Shown: positions 1-11,700 of the stretch, piece after piece
Position numbering within the stretch: position 1 is the stretch's first letter
Layout: the number at the start of each line of letters is the position of its first letter
Assembly (NCBI GenBank): GCA_027943245.1
Contig: JANDJZ010000858.1
Coordinates: forward strand, 1 to 17,174
DNA length: 17,174 nucleotides
Direction: 5' to 3'
Source: Acanthamoeba sp. SK_2022b
Taxonomy: Eukaryota > Discosea > Longamoebia > Acanthamoebidae
Program-made: the position numbers and the translations under genes
The notes under the pieces: model-generated
Told to the model about the DNA's origin: nothing
The model's database searches: none
The model's input: the letters and a program-made list of their open reading frames with translations, nothing else

Positions 1-619
1 TCCTGCGCCAGGGGTGTGGCCACTGCACGGACACGTTGAAGTGGCGTGCTTTCCTTTTGTCAGGTGCTGGGTGGCCGGCGTTCATCCGCCGCCCCGCCAC
101 TTTTCGTGGTGAACCGTCGCCGTTGGCTGATTCGACTTGCTCTCATCTTACCGCGAAATTTCCGCTCTAATACACCGATCCGCGCGGGCCCTGTCCCTAG
201 GTGCCCCAGCTCAGCAGCGCCTCTGCTGCTCCTCCGCCACCATTCACCAAGTTCTCCCGCGGCCCCTAACTCCTGGGTTTCTTCTACGCCTGATGCGAGT
301 GACAGCCCTATCCTTCCAAAAGGAAGGTGTTGTTATACTCCACCGGGTGGCCCGGATGCGCCAGAGAGCTCGCGCTCCTGGCCCGCAACGTCTGCGGGAG
401 AGATCTCTGCTCTCTTCCCTCCTGTGGCCTAAGCATCTTCGGCGGGCCTCTGCCAGGATCTACGCCCTTGATTGGCCGCGGGAGTTGCTTCGATCGAAAC
501 AGGCCCAAAAAAGGGCGTGTATTGAGGCGCGCTGGCGGAAGGGGGGAAAAGAGAGACACTCGGAGGAAGCCCTCCTCTCTATAACGCGCCGTCGGTGTTC
601 TCTCAACGCGGTTTCCTAC
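1..619. other. 3' flank of CWC22, no recognisable gene
   Basis: No reading frame here resembles a known protein, and the open frames have no start context, splice structure or composition that supports coding. Two small inverted repeats are visible. CCTTCC-AAAA-GGAAGG lies at 312-327, and ACGCCCTT (462-469) pairs with AAGGGCGT (511-518). A plus-strand acceptor-like TTTTGTCAG ends near 63, so the left edge could hold part of an exon of another gene, but nothing confirms this. Confidence 0.5.
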
Positions 620-3004
620 CTACCTCCTCTTCCTCCTCTTCTTGGCGTCCGAGTCCGAGCTGCTGTCGCTGTCCGACGACGACGACGAAGAATCCGACGA
701 CGACGAGTCCGAGCTGTCGCTGTCGCTGTCCGACGAGTCAGAATCGGAATCGGAGGAGGAGGAGGACGAGTCAGAATCAGAGTCGGAGGAGGACGAGTCA
801 GAATCCGAGTCCTGGGCGGAGGCGGCGGCGGCGGCGGCGGCGGAGGCCTGCATCTCCATGATGCGCTTGGGGGCGGTGCGGAGGTGCTCGCGGAGCTCGT
901 CGGTGAGGCCGCCGAGGCCGATGGAGGTGAAGAAGTTGATGGCGAAGCGGGTGTCCTTGGGGTGGTCCTTGGGGAAGAGGCCGCTGTAGTGCTGCTCCAT
1001 GGAGGGGTCCTTGAGGCGGGCGTTGAGCTTGGGGAGGCCGAGGTACTCGGAGATCTCCTGGAAGAGGATCTTGATGAAGATGCGGGAGGAGGAGGTGGTC
1101 TCCTCCTCGTTGAGGTGGATGTAGGAGAGCACGCTCCAGGGGAGCCCGTCCGAGTGGAGCAGGTGGGCAAAGAACTTGGCCACGTTGCGCAGCTTGTTGG
1201 TCTCGAGGCGGTGGATGGACTGGTACTGCTTCACGAAGCACAGGTCGAACTGCTCCTGGTAGGCCCGGTCGATCATGCAGAACCGCTGCCCCAGCAGCCC
1301 GTAGAAGCGCAGGTAGGTGCGCTCCTGCGAGCAGCACTCGAGGATCATGCGGCACACCTCGATCTCCTGGTTGGGCTTGAACTGGATCTTGAGCATCTTG
1401 TGCGCGCACTCCTCAAAGTCGAGCGACGACATGATCGTCAGGTAGATCGTGCGCCGCAGGTTCACCAGGTCCGTGTCCGTCTCGTCCGTGATCGTCAGCG
1501 GCCCGGCCTCCAGCGCCGCCTCGGCCTGCCGCGCCTTCTCCTCTTCATCTTCTTCTTCATCATCGCCGCCACCACCTTCATCATTGTTATCAGAGTCATC
1601 GTCGTCCTCGCCGAGGATGGCCTTGCGGATCTCCTCGTACTTGTGCTCGTTGGCCTCGTAGGCCGGGTCGACCTTGAAGTAGTCGGTCTCCTCCTCGATC
1701 TTGAGCTCCTCCTCGTCGAGGTTGAGGTCGTGGGTGATCTGGTCCTCCTCCTCGACCAGGTCGAGCTCGGGGACCTTGGCCGGGAACTCGGCGAAGCCGC
1801 GCTTGCGGATGGCGAAGAGGTTCTCGATCATGTACTGGACGCGCTTGTCGATCTCGCCCTCGTGCAGGATGCCGCGGAAGCGCTCGAAGACGTTGTTGAA
1901 GGCGTCGGCCGAGAGCTCGCCCAGCTCCTGGCCGCACTCCTTGATGAAGCCGACGGCCACCTCGACCGAGTCGTCGGTGGGGTTCTCCAGGAGGAGGGCC
2001 AGGATCTGCAGCGCCACGATCTCGCCCGCCACCTGCTGATTGACCAGATGCGCGAGGAACTTGGTCGACGAGAGCAGCGTCGACTTGTCGTTGCGCCGAT
2101 AGCCGCGCAGGAACTGATTGATGAGGCGCGCCAGAATGAGCTCGCCGATGGCGGGCATCTTGGTGTTGATGACGGCCACCATGGCCGCGTAGACGCGCGT
2201 GAAGCCGGGCGACGCGGTCTGCGCCTTCATGAGGGCCCTCGACAGGAGGCCTCGGCCCCGAATGATGTTCTCGGCAAAGAGCTCGGGCAGGATGAGCTTC
2301 AGATTCGAGATGTTCACCTTGTTGATGATACCGTTGATGCTCTTCTTCAGCGCGTCCCAGGTCATGCGCTGGTACTCGGGGCTCGACCGATCCTTGATGT
2401 CCTTCTGCATGGCGCGCAGCCTCGCGGGGGGGATGTAGACGCCCGGTGCCGGGGCGCCCAATGGCTTGGCTGCTGCAGCGGCGGCGGCCGGGGCGTCCGA
2501 TGCGGTGGTTTCCTTGCGAGTGCTGCCCCTCTCCCTGTCCCTCTCTCTCGACCGTTCCCTTTCATCGCGTCGATCGCGATCGCGATCGCCCCGCCCCCTT
2601 GTTCGATCGCGCTTCTCGCTACTCGGGCTGCGGCTTCTCCTCGACCGTCGATGGTAACGATCGCTGTCCCTGTCTCTGTCTCTCCTATACCTCCTGTCTC
2701 TTTCATCCCTGCTCCTGCTCCTGCTGCGGCTGCGCCTCCTTCGCTTGTCCCTACTACGCCTTCGATCATCAGGTGAACGCGATCGGGAAGATGAGCTGCT
2801 GCGGCTTCGGCTTCGGCGCCTGCTTCGACTTCTGCTTCTTCGACTTCTCCTCGATCTGTCGTCGTCTTCTTCATCGCTGCTCCCCCTCTTCCTCTTCCTA
2901 TCATCTTCGTACGAGCTGTTAGGCTTTTCAATCTTTGACCTCACGGCCTTCTCCTCCTCCAGAGGTGACGAATCTCGCTGAGGAGACGCCGAATCGTCAG
3001 ACAT
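620..3004 (-). CDS. CWC22: Pre-mRNA-splicing factor CWC22 (nucampholin-like), intronless
   Basis: CWC22 is a spliceosome component that contacts eIF4A3 and loads it for exon-junction-complex assembly; it acts in the nucleus. The 794-residue frame shows an acidic N-terminus, an Arg/Ser-Arg/Asp-rich stretch (about 40-165), an Ala run, a MIF4G domain (about 213-400, beginning near [17 protein letters not shown]), an acidic linker (415-495), an MA3 domain (about 515-630, with [19 protein letters not shown]) and the conserved block through [15 protein letters not shown] (687-700). It ends in an Ala run, a Ser/Asp repeat tail (731-786) and a basic KKRRKRR end that could serve in nuclear import. The start at 3004 (MSDDSASPQ) is preferred over an in-frame ATG 50 codons upstream, because that extension is hydrophobic and unlike the family. 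There is no intron, unlike the neighbours. Domain order and content leave little doubt about identity. Confidence 0.95.
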   Translation of the reverse strand: MSDDSASPQRDSSPLEEEKAVRSKIEKPNSSYEDDRKRKRGSSDEEDDDRSRRSRRSRSRSRRRSRSRSSSSSRSRSPDDRRRSRDKRRRRSRSRSRSRDERDRRYRRDRDRDSDRYHRRSRRSRSPSSEKRDRTRGRGDRDRDRRDERERSRERDRERGSTRKETTASDAPAAAAAAAKPLGAPAPGVYIPPARLRAMQKDIKDRSSPEYQRMTWDALKKSINGIINKVNISNLKLILPELFAENIIRGRGLLSRALMKAQTASPGFTRVYAAMVAVINTKMPAIGELILARLINQFLRGYRRNDKSTLLSSTKFLAHLVNQQVAGEIVALQILALLLENPTDDSVEVAVGFIKECGQELGELSADAFNNVFERFRGILHEGEIDKRVQYMIENLFAIRKRGFAEFPAKVPELDLVEEEDQITHDLNLDEEELKIEEETDYFKVDPAYEANEHKYEEIRKAILGEDDDDSDNNDEGGGGDDEEEDEEEKARQAEAALEAGPLTITDETDTDLVNLRRTIYLTIMSSLDFEECAHKMLKIQFKPNQEIEVCRMILECCSQERTYLRFYGLLGQRFCMIDRAYQEQFDLCFVKQYQSIHRLETNKLRNVAKFFAHLLHSDGLPWSVLSYIHLNEEETTSSSRIFIKILFQEISEYLGLPKLNARLKDPSMEQHYSGLFPKDHPKDTRFAINFFTSIGLGGLTDELREHLRTAPKRIMEMQASAAAAAAASAQDSDSDSSSSDSDSDSSSSSSDSDSDSSDSDSDSSDSSSSDSSSSSSDSDSSSDSDAKKRRKRR

Positions 3005-3565
3005 ATCGAGTGCTAACGTGTGTGAATGAATGCTCAGCGCTGGACAAAGGCCCAGAAAAAAACCCTGCCAACTTCTGCGGCTGCGGAAAAGGACCAGAAA
3101 AAGTAGCAAAAATGTCAGGAAGCCCATAGTGGGGCAGCACCTGTGTGAAACCAACCCTGGCTGAGCCTGCTTGGCTTGCTGGGAGAGCAGTTGCAGTTCT
3201 CTAACACTTGCATCTTGTTCAAGGCTTCAGGTTACAGGTGATGACCCTATCAGGGTCTGTTTAGCTCAAAAGAAAACAGGAGGGATGGCCCTGGCTGGTC
3301 TCTCAGGTCTTACTAAGACTATTGTCTGAAAGCTAGCATGCTACTCTCAGGCCTGTGTATCTGAGTTCAAGCGCTACTGCCCCAAGCCGAAAAAGAAAAT
3401 CAAACTAAAATTTATGATTGGTGGAGGCAGCCGCAATACCAAAATCCCGACAAAAACAGGACATGGACTGAAGTGGTTGTCTCACGCGCAAGCACCCAGG
3501 GTCCCACCACAGACAGACAATCACATCAGATCCATCTCTGCCTGAACAAGAAGCAATTTACAAAC
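3005..3565. promoter_or_regulatory. Divergent spacer between CWC22 and ARPC3
   Basis: This 561-bp gap should hold the promoters and 5' untranslated regions of both divergent genes. I see no clear TATAAA element. An inverted CCAAT (ATTGG) lies at 3417-3421 inside an A/T-richer patch (about 3390-3420). A perfect 6-bp hairpin, GACCCT-ATC-AGGGTC, lies at 3243-3257. No tRNA or snRNA could be folded convincingly. The promoter role is inferred from position only. Confidence 0.4.
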
Positions 3566-4490
3566 ATGCCCGTACGTACGCTCACTCTTAGAATAGTTAC
3601 TACGAGCGCTCCTGGCGCTGGCGTGTGAGTCTGCAGTCGAATCCACAACCAATACCAAATCATGATTGGGGGGGGGGCTCGCTGTGGTGCGCAGGCCTAC
3701 CATTCGCAGTACAACAAGGAGGCCGACCTTCGCGTCATGTGCGGCATGGGCGTGCTGCCCATCAAGACCAAGTACAAGGGTCCCGCTCCCCGTTACACTG
3801 GTCCTGCTGGTACACTCCCCCACTTAGGGTGAATGGGTTTCGCTTTTGGTTGACTGTCTTCACTGCGATCTCTTCGAGTGTTTGTTGATCTTGATCTGAT
3901 CAATTGACCCGAACCATCAGACCAACCCGACATCATCGACGAGGCCATCAGCTTCTTCAAGGCCAACGTTCTGTTCAGGAACTACGAGGTCAAGGGCCCG
4001 GCTGACCGCGTTCTGATCTACCTTACCCTCTACATCTCCCAGGCCATCAACCAAATGGTCAACCAGAGCAAGGGCGGCGCGCAGAAGAACCTCTTCAACC
4101 TTGCCATCCAGAACTTCGCCGTTCCCGGCGACAAGAACTTCGCTCTTGCTGGTTTCGTCTCCAACCCTGCCAACAGGGCTGAGGCTGGTACGTAGCAGCT
4201 TCTCAATTACCCCCCCCCCAACAATAATTAGATTGATTTTTCGTTGCTACGAAATTTTCTTCCATCGATTGCTCGTGCTTTTGTGGGAACGCGAGAGGAC
4301 AAACGACTCACGTTCGTGTGTTCTCTTGCTTGGCGTTTGGTCAACAGACCAGATCCGTCAGTACCTGACCCAGCTCAGGCAGGAGACTGGCGACAGGCTC
4401 ATCGAGGCCGTGTACGCCTTTGGCGAGAACGAGCCCAGCAAGTGGTGGATGTGCTTCTCCAAGAGGAAGTTCCTCAACAAGAACCTCTAA
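3566..4490 (+). CDS. ARPC3: Actin-related protein 2/3 complex subunit 3 (p21-Arc)
   Basis: ARPC3 is the 21-kDa subunit of the seven-protein Arp2/3 complex, which nucleates branched actin filaments at the leading edge and on endocytic patches. Coding exons are 3566-3571, 3695-3809, 3921-4187 and 4348-4490. They join in phase to 176 residues, against 178 in human. The first coding exon holds only ATG CCC before a GTACGTACG donor; splicing gives MPAYHS, the family N-terminus. Family hallmarks are [48 protein letters not shown] and the C-terminal [13 protein letters not shown]. Each junction falls at GT-AG and restores the conserved reading. The gene is divergent from CWC22 and convergent with the MYND gene, with 188 bp between stop codons. 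The complex was first purified from Acanthamoeba, which fits the inferred host. Confidence 0.96.
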
Positions 4491-4678
4491 GCGAGCGGTT
4501 TCGGTTCGCCATCGGACGGCCTCGTCGAGCCGAGTCCTTTCTCTGTCCCCTTTTGTACACGAAATGAATGTATTCACGAAACGTTTGTGATGCATTTCCC
4601 AAATACTCGCAAGCGCTTCTTGTAGAGGGAGGTAGAAGTAGAGACATGTACACGATCACCACAAACAAAGCTTGTTGC

Positions 4679-5538
4679 TCATAGCCCGAATTGAGCGAGT
4701 CGGGCGGTGGCGGCCTGGCAGGCCTCCTGGTGCTGCTCAAAGCCCACCTCCAGGCACTCCTCTGAGCACCACGTCGCTATCCCGCATTTGGCGCAGCTGG
4801 TGGGTGTAGGCCGCTACGGATCAGAGCAGAGGAGGACAACAACACAAGCCACGAACCGAGCTCGTGGCGGTTGAACGCCAGCCACAGCGAGGCAGCGAAG
4901 AAGGGGAAACGCACCTTATCATCCCAATGCGCGGGCAGTGCGAGAGCGTGTCTGCGTGTGTGAAACGCGAGAGTGAGCGAGCATCGGCGCCAAGAAGGAA
5001 AACAATCGGTCGTGCACGCACCACCACTCGCCATCTTGATGCGACAGCAGGCCTTTGGGCAAGCGTTGAGGCGCCTGAGGTCGAACTCCACGCAGGGACG
5101 GTGCGCCTCAGAGGCGTCGTCTATCACAAACCGATCCAACCCACCCTTGTTGGTTGCAGATCGGCAGTACTCGATGAGGAAGGCCAGTCCCTGCAGCGCA
5201 TCAACAGCCTCGTGGTGCAGTATTCGATTCCTTCGTTTGAATTTATCTAGTTTCTCGTAATCGCGCCCAGCCAAGATGGAGATTATGCTATTGTACAGTT
5301 TCTCATCTGCCACGTTTATCGATGCACGCAGCGTGTGCGTGTGGGTCTTGTCGTTGAGGGTCACCCACACCACTTTTGGCCTATCCTCTTTTGCGCTACT
5401 CGCGGCAGTCGATTCTTCATCATCTTGGCTCGGCTGGCCTCGAAAGAAGTTGGTGAAGCTCGAAGTTCTACTTCTGCTCTTCCTCATGCCCTTATCATCA
5501 ACGGCATCTTCGTGCCAGGTCATGGCCCTACTCGCCAT
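4679..5538 (-). CDS. MYND-type zinc-finger protein, function unknown
   Basis: Two coding exons are proposed: 5538-5018 and 4796-4679, joined across a GTGCAC...CCACCAG intron to give 212 residues. The join completes a C-terminal MYND finger with the spacing C175-x2-C178-x5-C184-x3-C188-x7-H196-x3-C200; the first zinc pair is probably C160 and C164 or C165, in CPKACC. MYND fingers usually bind proline-rich partner peptides. The N-terminal part has a basic/Ser-rich segment (18-30), then a compact region (about 55-155, starting KVVWVTLNDK) that I do not recognise. The start at 5538 is the first ATG of the continuous frame after an A/T-rich leader. It lies 102 bp beyond the TPP2 stop on the same strand. 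The donor choice is inferred from phase; other GT sites lie within 12 nt of it but break the frame. Confidence 0.75.
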
Positions 5539-5545
5539 CTTTTTC

Positions 5546-5576
5546 GATGCAAAAATAAAAAGATGCAAAAAATAAA
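5546..5576. repeat. Short A-rich direct duplication
   Basis: GATGCAAAAATAAA (5546-5559) is followed almost at once by GATGCAAAAAATAAA (5562-5576). It lies in the 102-bp gap between the TPP2 stop and the MYND gene start, so it may belong to the TPP2 3' end or the MYND leader. It looks like a recent slippage duplication. Confidence 0.7.
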
Positions 5577-5639
5577 TATCGATTTGTCTTCGTTTTCGTT
5601 CTTTGCTGTCTGGTGGACATGGAGGCCTCCTTCCACTGC

Positions 5640-6068
5640 TCAGAAGGGCGCGTACTTGGCGGGGTAGAGGGCGTACTTGGCCGCGCGCAGGTGGGCCTCC
5701 CAGTGCGTCCATCCGAGCTGGCGAACCAGCTCCAGCCGCTGCTCGTACAGCGCACGCTCCTGCTCGCCCAACTGCCCACTCTCGGCCAGCTCCTTGTACT
5801 GCTTGCTCGCATACTGTCCCGGTGGTTGTGCGTTGTGTCAAGCAAACGAGCGATCAGTGCGCGCGCGCGAGAACAGCAGGAAAGCGAGGAGTGGCCGAAC
5901 CTTGAGGGCGGTGGCCGGTTGGCCGCGGGCGCGGTGAAGGGCAACGACGAGGCCAAAGTACTTGGAGTCGCCAGAGACGTCGGCCCACTTCTTCAGCTGC
6001 CCGAGCGCCGCTTCGGCTTCGGCCAACAGGCCCGCCTTCACCTCCGCGTCCACTGCACCATCGCATTT

Positions 6069-6150
<82 letters not shown>

Positions 6151-8670
6151 CACACACACGCGCACGCACGCACACGTGGGAGAGCGAGCGGTTGCGGGTA
6201 CCTGCAGCGAGTGCGGCGGTGGCGAGGGCCTGGGCCTTCTCGCTGAGAGCCGAGAGCAGGGCCTCGAGCTGCTGCCCCTTCTCCTTGGCGGCCTTGGCCG
6301 CCGCCTGGGCCTCGCTCGCCTCCGGCTTCGTTCCTGTCCAGCGACGGCGCCGGCGCATGTGTCGTCAGCTTGCCCGACCAATCATCACTCCCCCCCCCCC
6401 GCGCACACGCACACGCACACGACACGACACGACGAGGCTCGAGGCGCGCACCGAGCTTGGTGGCGGCGACGTGGAGGGCCAGGCTGGTGGTGTCGATGCC
6501 GGCGACCACAGCATCGGCCGCCGCAACGATCTCGCGCACCTGCCGACGGCGGACGCCCACGTCAGCCGTCCCTCGCCAAGGGGAAATGCTGGTGGGCGGG
6601 GGGGGGGGGCACGCACGTCCTTGCCGCTGACGGCGCGCTTCAGGTTGAGCGCCAGGAGGGGCAGGTGGTCGGGCCTGGCCGACACCAACGCCTACGAGAG
6701 GGGGGAAAAAGCGAAATAAAATCAATGAAAACGTTTTTTTTAATCAATAAAACTCGTAAATAGAAATTCATGTGAAGAATGAACAATAATAATTATTAAT
6801 AAATAAATAGATAAATAAATAAATGAATAAAATTCTACTTGGGCGTGGAGAAGCGCGTACGCGAGAGAGGTCGTCGAATTCCTGGACCTGCTTGGCCTTG
6901 AGGAGCTTCTCGGCGTACTCGACCTTCTTCTCGAAGATGAAGTCCTCGAGCTTCTCCTCCGGCGTCTTCTTCTCCGCCTCCTTCTCCTCGGCCTCACCGC
7001 TCGCGGTGGCCGAGGCCGAGGCGCAGCTCGAGGTCGGCTGCACCACGTAGGCGAACGGCAGCCCGGCCAGCTTCTTGTTGTCGTCCGCGAACAGCTTCTT
7101 GTACACATGCAGCGTGCCTGCCGTGTGCCCATCACGCCGTGTCGACACATAAGCCACAGCGATGGAATGCAGATGGAATGCGCGCGCGTGTGGGTTGTGG
7201 TACCGAGGAGGAGATCGCCGGGCGAGGTGTCCTTGGGGAGGGACTTGGTGTCGGTGCGGCCGACGAAGAAGACCTGCTCCCGCCCGCACTTCATCTTCTT
7301 GCCCGCCGCCGGGAACTTGCTCCCGTTCCTGCACGCCCCCCCCCCCACACTCGCGGGTCAGCGCACACGCACGCATGACACGCGCGCGAGAAGAGGGGAG
7401 AGGGGGGGGGGCGGCGTACACGAGGGCGTCGCTGATGTTGGAGAAGATGGGGAGGGAGATGGGCTTGGCGATCTTCTTCTCGAGGAGCACCTCCGTGTCC
7501 TTGAGCTTCTCGAGCATCTCCACCTGGTCGTGCCTGATCTGGAACCTCAGCGTGTAGCTCCCTGGAAGACGAACGCGCGCGAGCCAACAACACACGGGCG
7601 CGCGAGGTGAGCCCCTCCTCCCTCAGTTAAGGTGTCGTTGGAGGCGTGCGTTACCCTTGGCGAGCTTCTGGGCGGTGGGGCGGAAGTCGCCGTAGCCCAC
7701 CAATCGCTTGTTGGCATTAAAAATCATCCTATATAAATATAAATATAAATATACAAATAAATATAATAGTCAACACATGTCAACCTATGTCAAGAATAGT
7801 GGGCGAATGGGGACAATGGGAGGAGGGAGCACCAGAACTGGGCCTCGTAGGGGGACTCGTAGAGGAGAGTGGAGAGGACGGGGAAGCGCGGGGTGACCTC
7901 TCCCGCCTCGCTCAGCTTGAACCCGTACGTCAACACCTGCGACGCACGCGCACACACAAAGCGTTCAGCCACGTCAGCATGTCCAAGCGTTAAGGTGGCG
8001 GTCATGCGCGCCACCGATGAAGGGAAAGGCGGCGAGGGCATGTGGTGGATGAGGAGGAGAGGAGGTCGAACCATTTCGTAGATCTGCCGGCCCTCGGGCA
8101 GCCGGTCGCGGTCGTCGGGCAGCGCTCGAATGGCGTACGTGCTGGGCGTGACCGGATGCTGCGCGCGGTCCAACACGACCTGCGCCGGCGACACAGCGAC
8201 ACACGACTGTCAGTGTCCCCGCGCGCCGTGTGTGTGTGCGTGCATAGCGAAGGGGGGGGGTTCACCTTGGGGAGGAGGTCCTCCTTGCGGAGCAGGGAGC
8301 GGACGTCGACGCGCTTGGCCAGGTGGCTCCCGTACAGGCCCACGTTGGTCGTCGTCACCTGCAGCCCATGGAACTCCACCTGCGCACGCCACCCCAATTG
8401 AGCCACGGCGCCCCCCATTCCAAGCATTCCAGCGCGCGCGTGCTCACCTTCATGTCGACAAGGGAGTCGCCGATGCCGTTCCAGTACTGGGCGAGGCAGA
8501 GCTCGATGGTGACCCCGTCCTTGACCTCGATCGGGACCACCTCCTCCGCGTTGTTCTCCATCCAGATGTACTTCTCGTGCTCGCCCTGGGCGTAGCTGCG
8601 CTGCGGCGTGAGCTGCAGCGTGTGCAGCACGAACCGCTTCCTCGGCTCCACCTTGACGCCTCTGCCATGC

Positions 8671-8719
<49 letters not shown>

Positions 8720-11700
8720 CACGCGCGCGCGCGCCACATGTGGTGAGGTGGTGTGTCGCGCGTGGTTGTTGTTGTGTGCGAGTGGCACGCACCGAACGGT
8801 GACGACGGCGTGGGTGGCGCCGTGGGGCACCGACACGAACCGACGCTCGATGCCGCCCGAGCGGAACGTCAGCCCGTTGAACTCCAGGCCATGCGCCGGG
8901 TTGCTCTCGTCTGATCACGCGCACGTGTCACGCGGTCAGCATTCTGGAATGCGGAATGTGGAATGTACACGCATTGTGGAATGTGGAATGCTGTGGAATG
9001 TGGGCATACCGGGGCCGCGCTCGATGCGGAGAGGGCGGATGACGGTGACGGGGACCTTGAAGACGGGCCCGGCCTCGGGCTGGTCGACGTCGATGGCCCT
9101 GACCTCGCCGTAGTGGTGGCTCCCCGCCTCCAGCACCGTCGGGTCGACCTTGATCGCAAACGAACGCTCGCCTGCCACACCGCGTGTGTGAGCGCGCGTG
9201 TGTGTGTCATTCCCCAATACCACACACGCGCGTGTGTGTGGCGTGTGTTATGTGCGAGAGCGAACCGTTGGCGAGGATGACGTGCTTGGGGGCTTCGATC
9301 CAGGCCGGGTGGGACACCTCCAACGCGAAGCGTCGCTCGAACTCGATCTTGTCCCGGCTCGCCACGTCGTCGTGGAACACCGGCGTCACCCGCACCGTGG
9401 CCTCCAGCACCCTCTGCGTCTCCTCCCACTCCCTGCGCCACACGCCACAGGCCACACAACCGCCACGTGAGGGCGAGGCGGGGCGAGCGTGGGGCGAAAA
9501 AGTCGCACCGGAGGTAGACGCCGCGGGCGCCGTTGTGGTGGAGGGGCAGGTCGACGTCGAATCGGACGGCGGGGTCGGCGTAGGCGGCGCCGTACTTGAT
9601 GAGGTGGTGGTAGGCGTCGTTGACCTGCAGCAGGCCGTTGCCGAGCGCCAAGGTCTCGATGGTGGGCACGCGCCTCGCCGAGTTCTCGATCGCCCGCTGG
9701 ATCGTGTGCGGCGTGTATTTCGCCCCGTGCGCCTGTCGAGTCGCCCCAGGGGGCGAGTGAGACCGGCAGGCGGGGCGACACGGGGCGACAAGTCGAGAGG
9801 AGGGGGGGGTAAGGCAAACAAGAAACCTTAAGGGCGCTGATGAGGAGGGCGATGCCGCCGCAGCAGTTGGGCGAGGACATGGAGGTGCCGTTCATCAGCT
9901 GCGACTTGGTCAGCAGCCAATTGGGCACCGGGCCCACCGCGCCGCCTGCGATCGCGCACGCGCACACGGCGTCGTCAGAATGCCGTATGGGTGGGTTTGG
10001 GGGGCGGGTAGCGGGGGGGGGGCGCACCGGGAGCCGAGATGGAGACGCCCGGGTGCCCGTCGGGCGTGGGCCCACGCGACGACCACGTGTACTGCGTCTC
10101 GGGCAGCTCCTCCCTGTCGACAACCACGCGCCACGCCACGGCCGACCAATCAGAAATCAGATGCGTGTTGGCCGGAGGGCCAATGGGGGGCGAGGCGGCT
10201 GCGAACCGCATGGAGTAGCAGGCGTCCATCATGGGTCCACTGACGTAGGCGCCCACTCCGATCAGCCCGGTCGTGGTGCCCTGTTGTGTGTGTGTTGTGT
10301 GTTGTGTGTTGTGTGTGTGTTGTGTGTGTGAACGTAGTGGCGTCGCGTGAGGTGTGAGGAAGGGAGGCGTACACCGGGGGCGCCGACGGTGGAGAGGGCG
10401 GGTCCATTATTGCCAGCGCTGCTCACGTAGGTGATGTTGTGCTTGTTGACCTGACGACGTGACACGCGTGGCGCGTTGTGAGAGGATAAGCGCATACACA
10501 ATGGACACACACACACAACAGGTAGACAGAGCGCGGACCAGGTCCTTGGCGAGCTGGATGAAGCGGCCCTGGTTGGGGAGGGTGACGGCCTCGCCGTAGG
10601 ACATGTTGATCAGGTCAACCTTGCTCGCGATCGCGTGAATCGCCGCTCGCACCAAACCTGTCCAATTCATTTACGTTAACTTTCACCTTTTACATTCTAT
10701 CGTCAAAATCAAATAAAAATAAATAATTTAATGTGTTCATATTTTTTTAATAAAATAAAATGTAAATTGGTAAATAAGGTGGAGAGATACCAGGGCCGTT
10801 CTCCATGGTGTCGAGGTGAGTTGACCCGATCTTGACTGCGACAAGTTGCACTCCTGCAGCGCCCTCGTGTGCGTTAGCGGCGCGTGTCGTGTCGTGTGTC
10901 GTGTGTCGTGCGATGGCGCGTACCGGGTGCCATGCCGTTGAGTTCGGGCGACTCGGGGTAGTAGGCCCCCACGATCCCCGCCACGTGCGTGCCATGCGAA
11001 CCTGGCACACCAGCCATCATCATCAAACGCCCATGTGTCGTGTGTCGTGTGTGTCGTGTGTGTCGTACCAGAGGTGACGATGGAAAGGACGTTGCCCTCC
11101 TCGTAGATGTTGACGGCGAAGTTGAGCATGGAGTTGTAGCCGAACGTGCCGAGCTGGTGCTCGCGACGGTAGTCGGTGAAGGCCACCACGCCGGGCGCGG
11201 CCAGGTCGCCCGTCTCCTCGAGGTCGATCACGCTGCGCCACACGGCGCCGTCGTGGTACACCACCGCGTCAAAGACCGGACCCGCGTCGTCGTACTGGCC
11301 CTGCAGCTCCTTCAGCTGCTCCACCGCCACCTCCAGCTCTACACGACACGTCATGACACGTCATCACACGTCAGCAACCGACATCGGATTGGCTGGCTGG
11401 CTGTGGGCTCACCTTTTTTGGCCTTGTCGTCGGTGGTGGCGTCGATCTGGGCCTTGACGCGGGCAAGCTCGGTGCGTTGCTGTTCGTCGAACTTCTTCTT
11501 GCGTTCCGTCTTCACCCTACCTCGCCACCGGCGTTGTAGATATGCGTGTCGTCGTTGTAGATATGCGCGCGTGGCGGTGAGTGGACGCGGGGCGGCGCGC
11601 GTGTGGCGGAGAGCGACGTACCGGGAGACCAGTGGCTTGGGGAACAGGACGTACGCTCGAACGAGGCCCAAGTGGTACTTGCCTGTGCCCACGACCAGTG

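Noticed and set aside
312..327. CCTTCC-AAAA-GGAAGG hairpin as a bacterial-type terminator
   Set aside because: The window is eukaryotic, the stem is not followed by a T run, and no gene ends next to it.
137..2776. An 879-codon plus-strand open frame opposite CWC22
   Set aside because: It mirrors the GC-rich codon pattern of the real gene and its Ser/Asp and Arg/Ser repeats. Its translation is low complexity with no known domain, while the minus strand encodes a full CWC22.
3005..3154. Fifty-codon N-terminal extension of CWC22 with a membrane-helix-like stretch
   Set aside because: A nuclear splicing factor should not begin with a hydrophobic segment. MSDDSASPQ fits the acidic family start, so the extension is taken as leader.
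3160..3230. tRNA-like A box (TGGCTGAGCC) and TTCAA
   Set aside because: No acceptor, anticodon or T stem could be paired.
3238..3330. Possible box C/D snoRNA (GTGATGA at 3238, CTGA at 3327)
   Set aside because: No terminal stem joins the two boxes and no C'/D' pair is evident; such short motifs arise by chance.
6072..6149. CA repeat as CRISPR or coding His/Thr repeat
   Set aside because: It is a pure dinucleotide microsatellite inside a spliced intron, without spacers or conserved coding context.
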